Shown piece after piece: positions 54,533 through 63,396 of a DNA stretch of 64,000 bases. Origin of the DNA: an uncultured Bryobacteraceae bacterium. Its GTDB lineage: Bacteria; Acidobacteriota; Terriglobia; Bryobacterales; Bryobacteraceae. A model generated the notes under the pieces. That model worked only from the letters and a program-made list of their open reading frames with translations. It was not told the origin of the DNA and did not search any database. The position numbers were made by a program, and so were the translations under genes. Location of the stretch: assembly GCA_938027685.1 (NCBI GenBank), contig CALJAM010000018.1:1-64000 (forward strand). The letters run 5' to 3'. Positions within the stretch are counted from its first letter, which is position 1. Each line of letters starts with the position of its first letter.

Positions 54533-54570
54533 TTGACAGCGGCCCCGCCGTCAATGGATAGTGTCCATTG
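54533..54570 (+). promoter_or_regulatory. Promoter with an inverted repeat over the -10, upstream of transketolase
   Basis: TTGACA (54533-54538), 18-bp spacer, GATAGT (54557-54562). The perfect inverted repeat CAATGGA-TAGTG-TCCATTG (54552-54570) covers the -10 box, as an operator would; alternatively it forms a hairpin. The start codon follows 66 bp later with a good AGGAGG. Confidence 0.5.
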
Positions 54571-54636
54571 GCCCGCGCCGGCGGTCCGGGGCGCGGAGAA
54601 GCCGACGCAAGCCTGTTTTGACCAGGAGGCAAGCAA

Positions 54637-56889
54637 ATGTCGATCAACCTGCTCGATTTGGCCCAGCCCGGTGCGCTGGAAACCCTCGAGCATGAGTACC
54701 CGATTCGCGTGCGCCGCCAGGCCGACGGTTCCGTGTACTTCGACCTTCGCAGCCTGCCGCTGAGCTCGATCGAGGGCTTGGACGAGCATCGCATCGCGCG
54801 GCTGGCTCGCATCGTGCGCGGTCTGGCCTTCACTGCGGTGGACGCAGCGCGCTCGGGTCATCCGGGCGGCTCCTCCTCGAAAACCGAGGCAGTGCTCACG
54901 TTACTGGCTTCAGGCATGCTGGCCTTCGATGCCTGGGATCCCAAGCACCCCGGACGCGACCGCGTAGTGTGGTCCGCAGGCCACTGCACGCCGCTGTTCC
55001 ATGCGCTGGTGGCCCTCATCTACGAGTGCCTGCGTCGCAAGGGCGAGCGGCTGAACCCGGATGCGGCCGCGGCTGCCACTTACCCGGAGCACCTGTTGCG
55101 CTTCCGACGTCTGGGCGGCCCGAGCGGTCACGTCGAGTCCCACTCCCCGCTGGCCGATGCGTGCACGGGCTCCTCTGGCCATGGTCTCTCCGCTGCGCTC
55201 GGCATGGCCGTCCTGCACCGCTCCTGCGGCCTGCCCACGCGCGTCTTCGTCATCGCCGGCGACGCCGAAACCGAAGAGGGCATGAGCTACGAGGCGCGCA
55301 ACCTCGCCTCCAATTTGGGCATCGAGAACCTGACCGTTCTGCTCGATTACAACCGCTTCGGCATCGACGGACCCATCGCTCAAGTTCTTCCTTTCCCCTA
55401 TCTGAACCACTGGATCGCGTTCGGATGGAATGTGATCGAAGCCGACGGCCACAACCCGCGGGAGCTGGCGTGGGCCATCCGTCTGGCCGTGGCCGGCTTC
55501 GGCAATCGCAAGCCGACTGTCGTTCTCTATCACACGATCAAGGGGAAACATTACGGCAAACTCGAGGGTACGGCCGATTCGCACGGCACGCCCCTGCCTC
55601 ACGCGGAGTACCTCGAACTGATGCGCGCTCTGGGCTTCCCCTTGGACGAGCAAGCCACACCCGCGCAGGCCCTGGACATCGTGCTCTCGCAACTGGACGC
55701 CGCCGACGTGAACTACCTGATCGGACGCCTCCAGGCCGCGCGCTCGCGAGTGCCCCCGGAACCCCACCTCGTTCACGTGCTCAAGAAAGCCCTCAACGAG
55801 GAGCAGCCAATCGATTATCGCAGCCTCCAACGGCCCGAACCCCTACCTGCGGAGCTGGTCTTCCCCGAGGGCGAGAACGTCCCCACCCGCCGCGCCACCG
55901 AAGCCTGGTTCGCCTGGGTCATGGAGCGCTGCCCATTCTTCTGGATCGGAGCCGGCGACCTGGCCAAGTCCATCCTCACCGGCAAAGCCGAGCAGGTTCG
56001 CGGGCTCCTCAGTCGTGACCACCCGCTGGGGCGCGGCATCCGGTTTGGCATCGCCGAACAGAACATGGCCATGATGTCGGTCTCCATGGCCGCGGATACG
56101 CTGCCCGGCGGCTACCGCCCCATGACCGTCTTCGCCAGCTACGGGGTTTTCTCCGTGATGATGGCCAACGCGGTGCGTATGGCGCTCATCGGCAACGACG
56201 TGAATCCCCGCTCGCGCGCCTTCTTCATTCTGCTGGCGGCGCATGACGGGCCCGAAACCGGAGAAGACGGTCCCACCCACCACGGCCTTTTCTGGATGTC
56301 TCTGTTCTCGGCCTACCCGGGCATCAAGGTCTACAAGCCTCTGGACGCCAACGAAGCCGTCGAGATGCTGTTTCACGCCCTCAGCCGGGGCGAGCCGGTC
56401 GCCTTCTCCGTGGTCCGCCCGCCCGTGCCCGTTTTCCGCCGCGGCAACGGGGTGCCTCCGGCGCGCGAGGCGATTCACGGCGCCTACGTCTTCAAGGACT
56501 ACGCCCACAACGGCAAACGTAAGGTCGCGCTGGCCGTCTGCGGCGGCCAGATGATGGCCAACGTGCTGGCGGCGCTCCCCGAGCTGGAGGACAGGGCTGA
56601 CTTCAAGCTCATCGCCGTCACTGCGCCGCAGCTCTTTGAAGAACTGCGACGCCAGAACCCCGAACACGCTCGACGCATTCTCTCCGACGAGGACCGTACC
56701 CGCCTGATGGCGTTCCACACCGGCTGGAGCGGCTTCCTCTACCCGCTGCTGCTGCCGCCGGATTGGCACGGCCGCATTTTTGGGATTGACCGCTTCCAGC
56801 GCTCCGGTACTCCAGCGGAGATCTACGCCGCAGCAGGTTTCGATCCACCTGGCATCCGCGACAAGATTTACGCCTTCTTGAAAAGCTGA
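54637..56889 (+). CDS. tkt: Transketolase
   Basis: 750 residues. The ThDP enzyme shows AARSGHPGGSSSKTEAVLTL, VIAGDAETEEGMSYEARNLA with SNLGIENLTVLLDYN (Mg-diphosphate site), then in the pyrimidine domain RFGIAEQNMAMMSVSMAADT (the cofactor-contacting Glu) and HDGPETGEDGPTHHGLF. Transketolase moves two-carbon units between sugar phosphates in the non-oxidative pentose phosphate pathway and supplies erythrose 4-phosphate for the DAHP synthase encoded 14 kb away. It is slightly longer than the classical 660-residue enzyme and belongs to the branch with an extended N-terminus. AGGAGG precedes the ATG. Confidence 0.88.
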   Translation: MSINLLDLAQPGALETLEHEYPIRVRRQADGSVYFDLRSLPLSSIEGLDEHRIARLARIVRGLAFTAVDAARSGHPGGSSSKTEAVLTLLASGMLAFDAWDPKHPGRDRVVWSAGHCTPLFHALVALIYECLRRKGERLNPDAAAAATYPEHLLRFRRLGGPSGHVESHSPLADACTGSSGHGLSAALGMAVLHRSCGLPTRVFVIAGDAETEEGMSYEARNLASNLGIENLTVLLDYNRFGIDGPIAQVLPFPYLNHWIAFGWNVIEADGHNPRELAWAIRLAVAGFGNRKPTVVLYHTIKGKHYGKLEGTADSHGTPLPHAEYLELMRALGFPLDEQATPAQALDIVLSQLDAADVNYLIGRLQAARSRVPPEPHLVHVLKKALNEEQPIDYRSLQRPEPLPAELVFPEGENVPTRRATEAWFAWVMERCPFFWIGAGDLAKSILTGKAEQVRGLLSRDHPLGRGIRFGIAEQNMAMMSVSMAADTLPGGYRPMTVFASYGVFSVMMANAVRMALIGNDVNPRSRAFFILLAAHDGPETGEDGPTHHGLFWMSLFSAYPGIKVYKPLDANEAVEMLFHALSRGEPVAFSVVRPPVPVFRRGNGVPPAREAIHGAYVFKDYAHNGKRKVALAVCGGQMMANVLAALPELEDRADFKLIAVTAPQLFEELRRQNPEHARRILSDEDRTRLMAFHTGWSGFLYPLLLPPDWHGRIFGIDRFQRSGTPAEIYAAAGFDPPGIRDKIYAFLKS

Positions 56890-56908
56890 ACCGGCCCGTC
56901 CGGTTTCA
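56887..56908 (+). terminator. Hairpin after transketolase
   Basis: GAACCGG-CCCGT-CCGGTTTC forms a 6-bp stem beginning at the stop codon. No T-run follows, so termination efficiency is doubtful. Confidence 0.35.
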
Positions 56909-57119
56909 AAATGAAACACACGGCGCGAGACGAAACAGCTGCGGGCCTCCGTCTGTTCCGCTTCTTCCACCCACACGAGCGCAGCGCTGACGGACGCCGC
57001 ACGCCCGCCCTGAAGGGTCGCCGGGCAATCCTTTCGTCCCTCTAGGGTTTTCCTCCGAGCGCTCGCTCGGGTGTTTCCCGCATAGGAATTCCTGCCCGCT
57101 TGGAGGCACGCTTGCTTAT

Positions 57120-57932
57120 GTGTCTGCCCGAACGGCAATGTCGAGAGCACACACACCTGCGAAGGGAACCAAGACAGCGACCCGCTCCGCCCAGGCGCAG
57201 TCCCCGGATGATCAGGCCCGCCGCGACCGCATCATCCTCGAGCACCTGCCGCTGGTGCGTGCCATTGCGCTGCGCGTTCACGAGAGCCTGCCCGTCCACG
57301 TGGAGCTGGACGATCTGGTGCATGCAGGCATTCTCGGCCTCTTCGATGCGGTCGCGAAGTATAGGCCCGAAAAGAAAGTGGCCTTCTCCAGCTACGCCAA
57401 GCACCGCATCAAAGGCGCGATTCTCGACAGCCTGCGCCAACTCGATTGGGCCTCGCGCGACATGCGTCGGCGCCACAAGAAACTCGAGGCGGTCACCCGC
57501 GATCTGGCGGCCATCCTGCACCGGAATCCTACCGAGGCCGAGGTCGCTGAGCGCATGGGAGTCGATCTGGAGCGCTGGCGCCAGATGCTGGCCGACCTGC
57601 AACACATCGGCCTGGTCTCGATGGGATCGCGCCGCGAAGGCGACGATCTGCCGCCGCCCGAGGTGCCCGCGCAGCCGGATTGCAGGCCCGATCGGATCTG
57701 TGCACGTACGGAACTGCGCCGGGCGCTGGCTCGCGCCATGCAAACCTTGCCCGAGCGCTACCGCAAAGTGGTCGTGCTTTACTACGGCAACGACCTGACC
57801 ATGAAGGAAATCGGCGGCATGCTCGGCATCAACGAGAGCCGCGTCTCGCAGATCCACAAATCGGCGCTGGCCCGCATGGCTGTCGCACTGGAATCCGCAG
57901 GTCTGAGCGCCGGCCACTTCCTGGCCTCGTGA
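57120..57932 (+). CDS. RNA polymerase sigma factor, FliA/WhiG/SigB group
   Basis: 270 residues from GTG at 57120 (ATG at 57138 is possible). Region 2 contains HVELDDLVHAGILGLFDAVA and KVAFSSYAKHRIKGAILDSL, region 3 contains RNPTEAEVAERMGVDLERW, and region 4 contains LPERYRKVVVLYYGNDLTMK with EIGGMLGINESRVSQIHKSA (helix-turn-helix). Region 1 is absent, as in alternative sigma factors of this group, which drive motility, stress or developmental genes. RsbW-type anti-sigma factors act on SigB-like members; such a pair lies 5 kb away at 62.9-63.7 kb. Confidence 0.92.
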   Translation: MSARTAMSRAHTPAKGTKTATRSAQAQSPDDQARRDRIILEHLPLVRAIALRVHESLPVHVELDDLVHAGILGLFDAVAKYRPEKKVAFSSYAKHRIKGAILDSLRQLDWASRDMRRRHKKLEAVTRDLAAILHRNPTEAEVAERMGVDLERWRQMLADLQHIGLVSMGSRREGDDLPPPEVPAQPDCRPDRICARTELRRALARAMQTLPERYRKVVVLYYGNDLTMKEIGGMLGINESRVSQIHKSALARMAVALESAGLSAGHFLAS

Positions 57933-58062
57933 GATCGGCGGTGACGACTTCTTGGCGGCTGGTGACCAAAGACCGTCACCCTCCGGCCCGCCCTGCCCTC
58001 CAGCCCAGTACGCTGGGGCGGCCGGTGAGCAGAAAGCCGAGTGCGCAGTTCACCTCACCAGC

Positions 58063-58938
58063 TCAACCCGTCGCGCCGCCGCTCACGTTCCGGCCTCCTT
58101 CCAGAATGCGATCCACACGGCGGCTGAGATCTTTCAGGTACTCGGCATCGCCCCCGGGCAGCTCCAGCGTGGCCGGCCCCTTGTATCCGATCTCGGCCAG
58201 CGCCTGGTACACCGCAGGCCAGTTGACGTCCCCTTCGCCCAGATTGACGAACTCGGCCACGCGCTTGCGGAACCGGAAATCTTTCAAGTGCACGCGCACG
58301 ATCCGACCGCCCAAGGTTCGGATCCAGTCTTCCGGGAAGCCGAACAGCACCACATTGCCCACATCGAAATACGCCCGCACCCACGGGCTCTCAAACTCGT
58401 CCACGTAGCGCGCAAACTCGAGCGGGCTGAGCAGGAACTTGTTCCAAACGTTCTCCACCGCGATCACGATCCTGTACTTCTCGGCCAACGGCAGCAGACG
58501 CCGGATCTGTCGCTGCGAACGTTCCCAAGCCTGCCGGTAGCCCGTCTCCGCGTTGACCACCGCCGGAACCAGCAGCACCACGTCCGCACCCCACAGCCGC
58601 GCGTTTTCGAGGCTGGTCTCCATGCCCTTGATGCTTTGTTCCACGACGGCCGGATCCGCCGAAGAAAGCGGATACTTCCAGTGCGCCTGGTTCATGACCG
58701 AGTGGATGCGCAGGCCCGCTGCTTCGGCCGCCTTCTTGATCTCGGTCGCCTCCGCCGGATCCTCGACCGTGCCCACTTCCATTTCTTCGAAGCCTGCCTC
58801 GCGCGCCAGCCGACAACGCTCCGCGTAACTCAGATTCCGGGGCAACATGCTCAGGAGAATGCCCTTGCGGATCGGAAGCCGTCCTGTCGCACTCGCCGCC
58901 GCAGCGAGAGGAAATGCCAAGAACTCTCTCCGTCTCAT
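58063..58938 (-). CDS. Sugar phosphate isomerase/epimerase-like TIM-barrel protein, exported
   Basis: 291 residues with a Tat-like signal (MRRREFLAFPLAAAASATG). The barrel shows CRLAREAGFEEMEVGTVEDP, VVLLVPAVVNAETGYRQAWE, IAVENVWNKFLLSPLEFARY (metal Glu), AYFDVGNVVLFGFPEDWIRT, IVRVHLKDFRF and GPATLELPGGD. It is a paralogue of the protein encoded at 46129-47016. It lies 16 bp downstream of another barrel of the same superfamily on the same strand. A sugar or inositol conversion is likely; the substrate is unknown. Confidence 0.87.
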   Translation of the reverse strand: MRRREFLAFPLAAAASATGRLPIRKGILLSMLPRNLSYAERCRLAREAGFEEMEVGTVEDPAEATEIKKAAEAAGLRIHSVMNQAHWKYPLSSADPAVVEQSIKGMETSLENARLWGADVVLLVPAVVNAETGYRQAWERSQRQIRRLLPLAEKYRIVIAVENVWNKFLLSPLEFARYVDEFESPWVRAYFDVGNVVLFGFPEDWIRTLGGRIVRVHLKDFRFRKRVAEFVNLGEGDVNWPAVYQALAEIGYKGPATLELPGGDAEYLKDLSRRVDRILEGGRNVSGGATG

Positions 58939-58954
58939 CCCAAGACTCCTGCTC

Positions 58955-59872
58955 TCAGGCTAAACTCAATCCCAGCTCGCGGGCCAGATTCTGGATATAC
59001 CGCTTGCCCTCTTCGTACTCCTCGGGCGTTTTCAGATGCTCCAGCATGAGCGGGGCATCCACGGGTAGCCTTGCCAGCTCGCTCAGATACGTCCGATAAT
59101 CGAGTTGGCCGCGCCCGGGGATTACCTCCACGAAATGCACGTTCATCTCGACGATCCACTCCAGATCCTTGGCGTGACACGAAACGACCCACGGGCCCAG
59201 GCGTCGGAAGCACTCGCGGATGAACTCGCTGTTCCGGTAGAACCGCTCAGGACTGTTGATGCCGTTGGCTACGTCGATGTGCACGCCGAACGCTTTCCGG
59301 TCGATCGCTTTCAGGAGCCGCGCATAACTGTCGGGCGAATCCGGGATGGCCCAGCCCATCATCTCGTACGCAAAACGCGTCCGCCGAGGCTTGACCTCGT
59401 CGATCAGCCGCCGCGCATTCTCGACCGCCGCATCGAAGAATTCCTTCGAGAAGTTCTTGGGGTGCGGACCGTACCACACCTTGGGGTTGTATGATCCGGC
59501 GATGTTCACGCAGCAGCGCGCGCCCACAGCGTCGGCCAGCGCCAGGCGATCGCGCACGTACTCGAAGTTTTTCTTGCGCTTGGCCTCGTCGGGATCGAGG
59601 AGGTTCGCCCAGGCGCCCACCTCGGCGATAACGACGTCCTCGGCTGCGAAGGCCTTCTCGATCTCCCGCAGTCGCTCGCGGTCCTCCAGTTTCGCGGGAG
59701 GGCAATAGGCGGCGCTGTAACCCAGCCTGCGGTGCTCCCGTGCGAGCTCCCGCGGATCGTCGCTTTTGAGGAAAATCGGCCCACCCAGGCGCAAGGGCCG
59801 GTTGGCCGCGCGACCGACAGAGACCGTGGCAGCCAGCGTCAGCGCCCTTCGACGAGTAATTCCGGGACCCAT
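58955..59872 (-). CDS. Sugar phosphate isomerase/epimerase-like TIM-barrel protein, exported
   Basis: 305 residues with a Tat-like N-terminus (TRRRALTLAATVSVGRA). Motifs are LGGPIFLKSDDPRELAREHR, GARCCVNIAGSYNPKVWYGP, RFAYEMMGWAIPDSPDSYAR (metal Glu), FGVHIDVANGINSPERFYRN, WVVSCHAKDLEW and PLMLEHLKTPEEYEEGKRYI. This is an AP_endonuc_2-type barrel only distantly related to its neighbour. The two form an operon, presumably for catabolism of a sugar or cyclitol. No Shine-Dalgarno is seen. Confidence 0.85.
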   Translation of the reverse strand: MGPGITRRRALTLAATVSVGRAANRPLRLGGPIFLKSDDPRELAREHRRLGYSAAYCPPAKLEDRERLREIEKAFAAEDVVIAEVGAWANLLDPDEAKRKKNFEYVRDRLALADAVGARCCVNIAGSYNPKVWYGPHPKNFSKEFFDAAVENARRLIDEVKPRRTRFAYEMMGWAIPDSPDSYARLLKAIDRKAFGVHIDVANGINSPERFYRNSEFIRECFRRLGPWVVSCHAKDLEWIVEMNVHFVEVIPGRGQLDYRTYLSELARLPVDAPLMLEHLKTPEEYEEGKRYIQNLARELGLSLA

Positions 59873-60391
59873 GCGTCAATTCTAGCCCGACGACCGGCAT
59901 CCGCACCGTTCACCTGCGAGGGTTCCCTTTCCGGCGTTGCCGCGCCGGCACTCGGTCCCGCGTTCCCGGGCGAGTATTCGATTGGGCCTGCTGCCGGGCG
60001 ACTACGTGGGTATGGGCACCGGCCTGCTCGGCGCTGTCACCCGCGGCGACCGCAGAGCAACCCCTGCACGGCGCTGGCCTCGGCTAACTCGAGGGTCGCG
60101 ATTGGTTGCGTCGCGGCGCCGGCTCCCGGCCATGGATGCGCGCCGGCCGCTTCCGCGCGGTTGCTAGGCCCGAACCGGGCCCGTCGTTGCCCCCGTTCGC
60201 CTGACCGTTGACTTCGCCCGGCAATCGCTGGAAACCCGGGCTCAGCCACCCTCGCTGACGCGAGCTGCGCTCTGAGCGCGAAGCTCGCGGCCGCGATGGC
60301 GGGAGACCGCACAGCCAGCCACTCTCGCGGCGTCGCCCGACAAGCACACTGCCGGCCGGGCCTCCGGCCTGATCGGCGGGGCTGCGCCCCC
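59873..60391. other. Gene-free stretch
   Basis: About 520 bp of very GC-rich DNA between two minus-strand units. Short open frames on both strands are Arg/Ala/Pro-rich and match nothing. At the right end GGGGC-TGC-GCCCC (60379-60391) could form a hairpin at the 3' end of the response-regulator gene; no T-run follows. Confidence 0.35.
59879..59884 (-). promoter_or_regulatory. -10-like TAGAAT before the isomerase pair
   Basis: Minus-strand TAGAAT ends six bases before the ATG at 59872, without a Shine-Dalgarno; the transcript would start at the A of the ATG. Confidence 0.35.
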
Positions 60392-61057
60392 TCAGGCAGG
60401 CATCGGGATCTTGATGATCTTCTTCTGGATGGCGTACTGCACCAGCTGGGCCTTGTTGTGAATGTCCAGCTTGCGCATCAGGTTGAACTTGTGCGCTTCG
60501 ACGGTCTTGACGCTCAGGTTCAGTTGACAGGCGATCTCCTTGACCGAGTTGCCCTCAGCCAGCAGCTTGAGCACCTCCTTCTCGCGCGCCGTGAGCGTCG
60601 CGAAACGCGGCACGCGCGGTCCGTTCCGCAGCCGGCTCCTGAAGTCGTCCACCAGTTGCGAGAGCATGCGCGGGCTCAGGTAGCTGCCGCCGCGGTGCAC
60701 ATCGCGAATGGCGGCCAGGCATTGAGCCGCAGGCGTATCCTTGAGAACGTAGCCGCTGCCGCCCACTTCCATGCTTTCGACGAGGTAGTCCTCGTCGTCA
60801 TACATGGTCAGGAACAGCACCTTCGTCTCGGGCCGGTTGCGCCGGATCTGTCGGGCAGCTTCGAAGCTCGACGCGCCCGCCATGCCGATATCCATCAGCA
60901 CCACGTCGGGGCGCAACTCGGCGGCCTTGGCGACGGCTTCGCCCGCCTCCCCAGCCTCCCCCACGACTTCCATGTCCGGTTCGGCGGAGATCAGCGTCCG
61001 CAAACCTTGCCGGAACAGTGTGTGATCATCCACCAGCAGGATTCGGATCTTGCCCAT
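60392..61057 (-). CDS. NarL/FixJ-type response regulator
   Basis: 221 residues. The receiver domain has IRILLVDDHTLFRQGLRTLI, the phospho-acceptor Asp56 in VVLMDIGMAG, and the Lys in GYVLKDTPAA. The C-terminal LuxR-type helix-turn-helix is FATLTAREKEVLKLLAEGNS and CQLNLSVKTVEAHKFNLMRK. It is expected to activate or repress transcription when phosphorylated by the kinase encoded 92 bp upstream on the same strand. Confidence 0.96.
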   Translation of the reverse strand: MGKIRILLVDDHTLFRQGLRTLISAEPDMEVVGEAGEAGEAVAKAAELRPDVVLMDIGMAGASSFEAARQIRRNRPETKVLFLTMYDDEDYLVESMEVGGSGYVLKDTPAAQCLAAIRDVHRGGSYLSPRMLSQLVDDFRSRLRNGPRVPRFATLTAREKEVLKLLAEGNSVKEIACQLNLSVKTVEAHKFNLMRKLDIHNKAQLVQYAIQKKIIKIPMPA

Positions 61058-61149
61058 GGTGACTTACCTTTCGCCGGCCTCCTTGCGCCGAAGACGCCCC
61101 TGCGGCCTTGGTGCTCGCCCCACGGCAACGCGCCCTTTGGCCTGCTTGC

Positions 61150-62775
61150 TCATGCGGGAGACGCATGGCCCGCTTGGCGCCGGCGTGGCGCCAACTCCGG
61201 TGCGGGCAGCTCGACCGCGATCACGGTGCCGCGGCCCGGTGCGCTCCGGAGCTCCAGGCGGCCGCCCAACAGCTCCACACGGTCCTTGATCCCGCGCAGG
61301 CCGAGACCGCGAGAGTCGGCCAGGACCTCGCCCACCCGGAAGCCCACGCCGTCGTCCTCCACGCGCACCCTCACCCGCTTATCGTCAGACTGCAAGGAAA
61401 GGTTTAGACGCCGCGCCCGGGAGTGTTTGCCCGCGTTCGTCAGACACTCCTGCACCAAGCGGTAAAGCACGCGCTCCAACCGCTTGGGTACTTCGCGTCG
61501 CAGCCGGAGCTCCGCGCGCACCGGAATGCCGTAGCTCCTCTCGAAGCGCGAGATCAGTCGTCGCAGCGCCGCCTCCAGCCCCAAGTGCTCGAGCACCGCC
61601 GGACTGAGGTCCGCCACCAACCGGCGGATTTCCTCTATGCTCCGCTCGACCATCCGCCGCGCTTCCGCCAGGCCGCGCCTGAGCCCATCCTCGGTCCCCG
61701 CCTGCTGCTCCAGCATCTCCAGCCGCAGCCTCAGGCACAACAGGCTCTGGCCGGCCTCGTCGTGCAGCTCTTGACTGATTCTCTGCCGCTCCGCCTCCTC
61801 GACATGCACCATCTGGGAAGCGAGCGCGCGGATCTGCTCCTCACGCGTGCGGAGTTCTTCGGCCAGCCGGGCCTTCTCGGACGCCGCGAGAATGCGTTCG
61901 GCCGCCACCGTGAGCACGCGTAGCTCCCGCGGGAGCCACTCGTAAGGCTTGCGGAAGCCCAATTGGAGCACCCCCGCCAGCGACCCGTCCGCCAGCAGCG
62001 GCACCGACCAGCAGGTCGAAAACTCCCTGCGCCATGATTCCTCCGGCACGAGGTCGCGGGCTGCGGAACCCATGACGATTTGCCGCGGCCTTGCCAGACG
62101 CCGCTCGATTCCACGTGGGAGGGCCGGAAGCGACGCAGCGCTACCCCGGGGCCAGCGTCCCGCCTGCAGCCAGCTCGAGCCGTCGCTCTCCCGCAGATAC
62201 AACGCCGCCGCATCGGCCCGCGCCCATCGCACTAGCGTATTCAGGCACCGCTCGATCAGCTCCCGGTGGTCCCTCGCTTCCAGTTCGGCGCAGAAAAGCT
62301 CGTGGAAAGCCTCGGCCTCAGCCTCGCGGACCCGGTAATAGGCGTGATGCAGAACAAGCAGGGCGGCGAGATCGAGTTGCCGCCATGCCGTGCCCAATCG
62401 ATTGAAGTGCGCGGGCGCCGCTCGCCGCAGCAGCCGCCCCAGGTGCCGACCCGCCCAACCCATCTCGAGCGCCACCCGCCCCGGAGCGACCTCGAGCTTG
62501 GCGAGCCGGCGGCCGTGGTAGTCCACCTGCTCGAAATAGTCTGCGAGGGGACGCCCCTCCGCCAACACGGCCGCAGCCCCGATGCACGTGACGGGCGCTA
62601 GCGCCCGCCGCACGGCGGGCGGCACGCCGGCCGTCCTCCACCGCTGGGTCGCCAGCCTTTGCAGACGCGGCAGATCGGGCGCCGCCAGACGCGCCAGCTC
62701 GAGCAGCGGCGCGCGCAACTCCTCCAGCAGAGATCCCGCCAGTTCCCCGGCCGCCGAAAACGCCTTCGTGCGCAC
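61150..62775 (-). CDS. Sensor histidine kinase (HisKA_3 type) with GAF-like domain
   Basis: 541 residues, no membrane helices. The C-terminal half has ERQRISQELHDEAGQSLLCL (phospho-acceptor His), YRLVQECLTNAGKHSRARRL (N box), VRVEDDGVGF and RGLGLRGIKDRVELLGG. Residues 190-330 look like a GAF domain (ADAAALYLRESDGSSWLQAG, CWSVPLLADGSLAGVLQLGF). Residues 60-185 form an all-helical domain that contains DYFEQVDYHGRRLAKLEVAP; its family was not recognised. It is probably cytoplasmic and senses a small molecule or redox state. It pairs with the NarL-type regulator downstream. Confidence 0.9.
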   Translation of the reverse strand: MRTKAFSAAGELAGSLLEELRAPLLELARLAAPDLPRLQRLATQRWRTAGVPPAVRRALAPVTCIGAAAVLAEGRPLADYFEQVDYHGRRLAKLEVAPGRVALEMGWAGRHLGRLLRRAAPAHFNRLGTAWRQLDLAALLVLHHAYYRVREAEAEAFHELFCAELEARDHRELIERCLNTLVRWARADAAALYLRESDGSSWLQAGRWPRGSAASLPALPRGIERRLARPRQIVMGSAARDLVPEESWRREFSTCWSVPLLADGSLAGVLQLGFRKPYEWLPRELRVLTVAAERILAASEKARLAEELRTREEQIRALASQMVHVEEAERQRISQELHDEAGQSLLCLRLRLEMLEQQAGTEDGLRRGLAEARRMVERSIEEIRRLVADLSPAVLEHLGLEAALRRLISRFERSYGIPVRAELRLRREVPKRLERVLYRLVQECLTNAGKHSRARRLNLSLQSDDKRVRVRVEDDGVGFRVGEVLADSRGLGLRGIKDRVELLGGRLELRSAPGRGTVIAVELPAPELAPRRRQAGHASPA

Positions 62776-62832
62776 CTGAACTTAATCGTGCGGGCGCCGG
62801 CCGGCCTTTAGTCTCCTTCGCCGGCCCGGTGT

Positions 62833-62862
62833 TTGACTTTCCGCCCGGCCTTTCAGTACCCT
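62833..62862 (+). promoter_or_regulatory. Candidate promoter of the rsbW-rsbV pair
   Basis: TTGACT (62833-62838), 18-bp spacer, TACCCT (62857-62862), 54 bp before the ATG of rsbW. The -35 is close to consensus, the -10 is weak. Confidence 0.4.
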
Positions 62863-62916
62863 ATCGGTTCGACCCGGCGGGCCGCCGGCAGCGCGCGGCG
62901 GCGCTGTCGGAACGCC

Positions 62917-63357
62917 ATGGCCGAAGAGACCGCCCGCGAGACCTATCGCATCGATCGCAGCCTGGAAAGTCGCCTGGAAAGCGCTGACGCGGCCGAGGAA
63001 CTGGCTGTTTCCGTGGCGCGCGAGGCCGGCCTCGACGAGGACGAACAGCATCGCTTCGGCATGGCGGTGCGCGAAACCGTGATCAACGCCGTCGTCCACG
63101 GAAATCGCTATAATGCCCGCAAGAAGGTTTACTTGAGCATCCTAGCGACGAAAGATCGGCTCACGGTGACCGTGACGGACGAGGGCGAAGGCTTCCGGCC
63201 GGAATCCCTGCCCAACCCGGTCGCCGAGGAAAACATTCTGCAACAATCCGGGCGTGGAATCTTCCTGATCCGCGCCTTCGTGGACGAGTTCCACGTGCGC
63301 CGCGCCCCGCAAAAAGGCGCGGAAGTCACCTTGGTCAAATATGTCCGGCGGCCGTAG
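62917..63357 (+). CDS. rsbW: RsbW-type anti-sigma factor / serine kinase
   Basis: 146 residues from the ATG at 62917; the frame is open to 62833, but that part overlaps the promoter. HATPase_c motifs are EHRFGMAVRE-type N box RFGMAVRETVINAVVHGNRY, G1 VTVTDEGEGFRPESLP, and SGRGIFLIRAFVDEFHV. Proteins of this group bind a sigma factor and phosphorylate their antagonist on Ser. The antagonist gene follows 39 bp later. Confidence 0.92.
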   Translation: MAEETARETYRIDRSLESRLESADAAEELAVSVAREAGLDEDEQHRFGMAVRETVINAVVHGNRYNARKKVYLSILATKDRLTVTVTDEGEGFRPESLPNPVAEENILQQSGRGIFLIRAFVDEFHVRRAPQKGAEVTLVKYVRRP

Positions 63358-63396
63358 CGGACGCCGCCCGGCAAAGTTCCAGCGAGGAGGATTCAA

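Noticed and set aside
52597..54861. 754-codon open frame on the minus strand
   Set aside because: Antisense to the MrfA-type helicase; no domain is seen in it.
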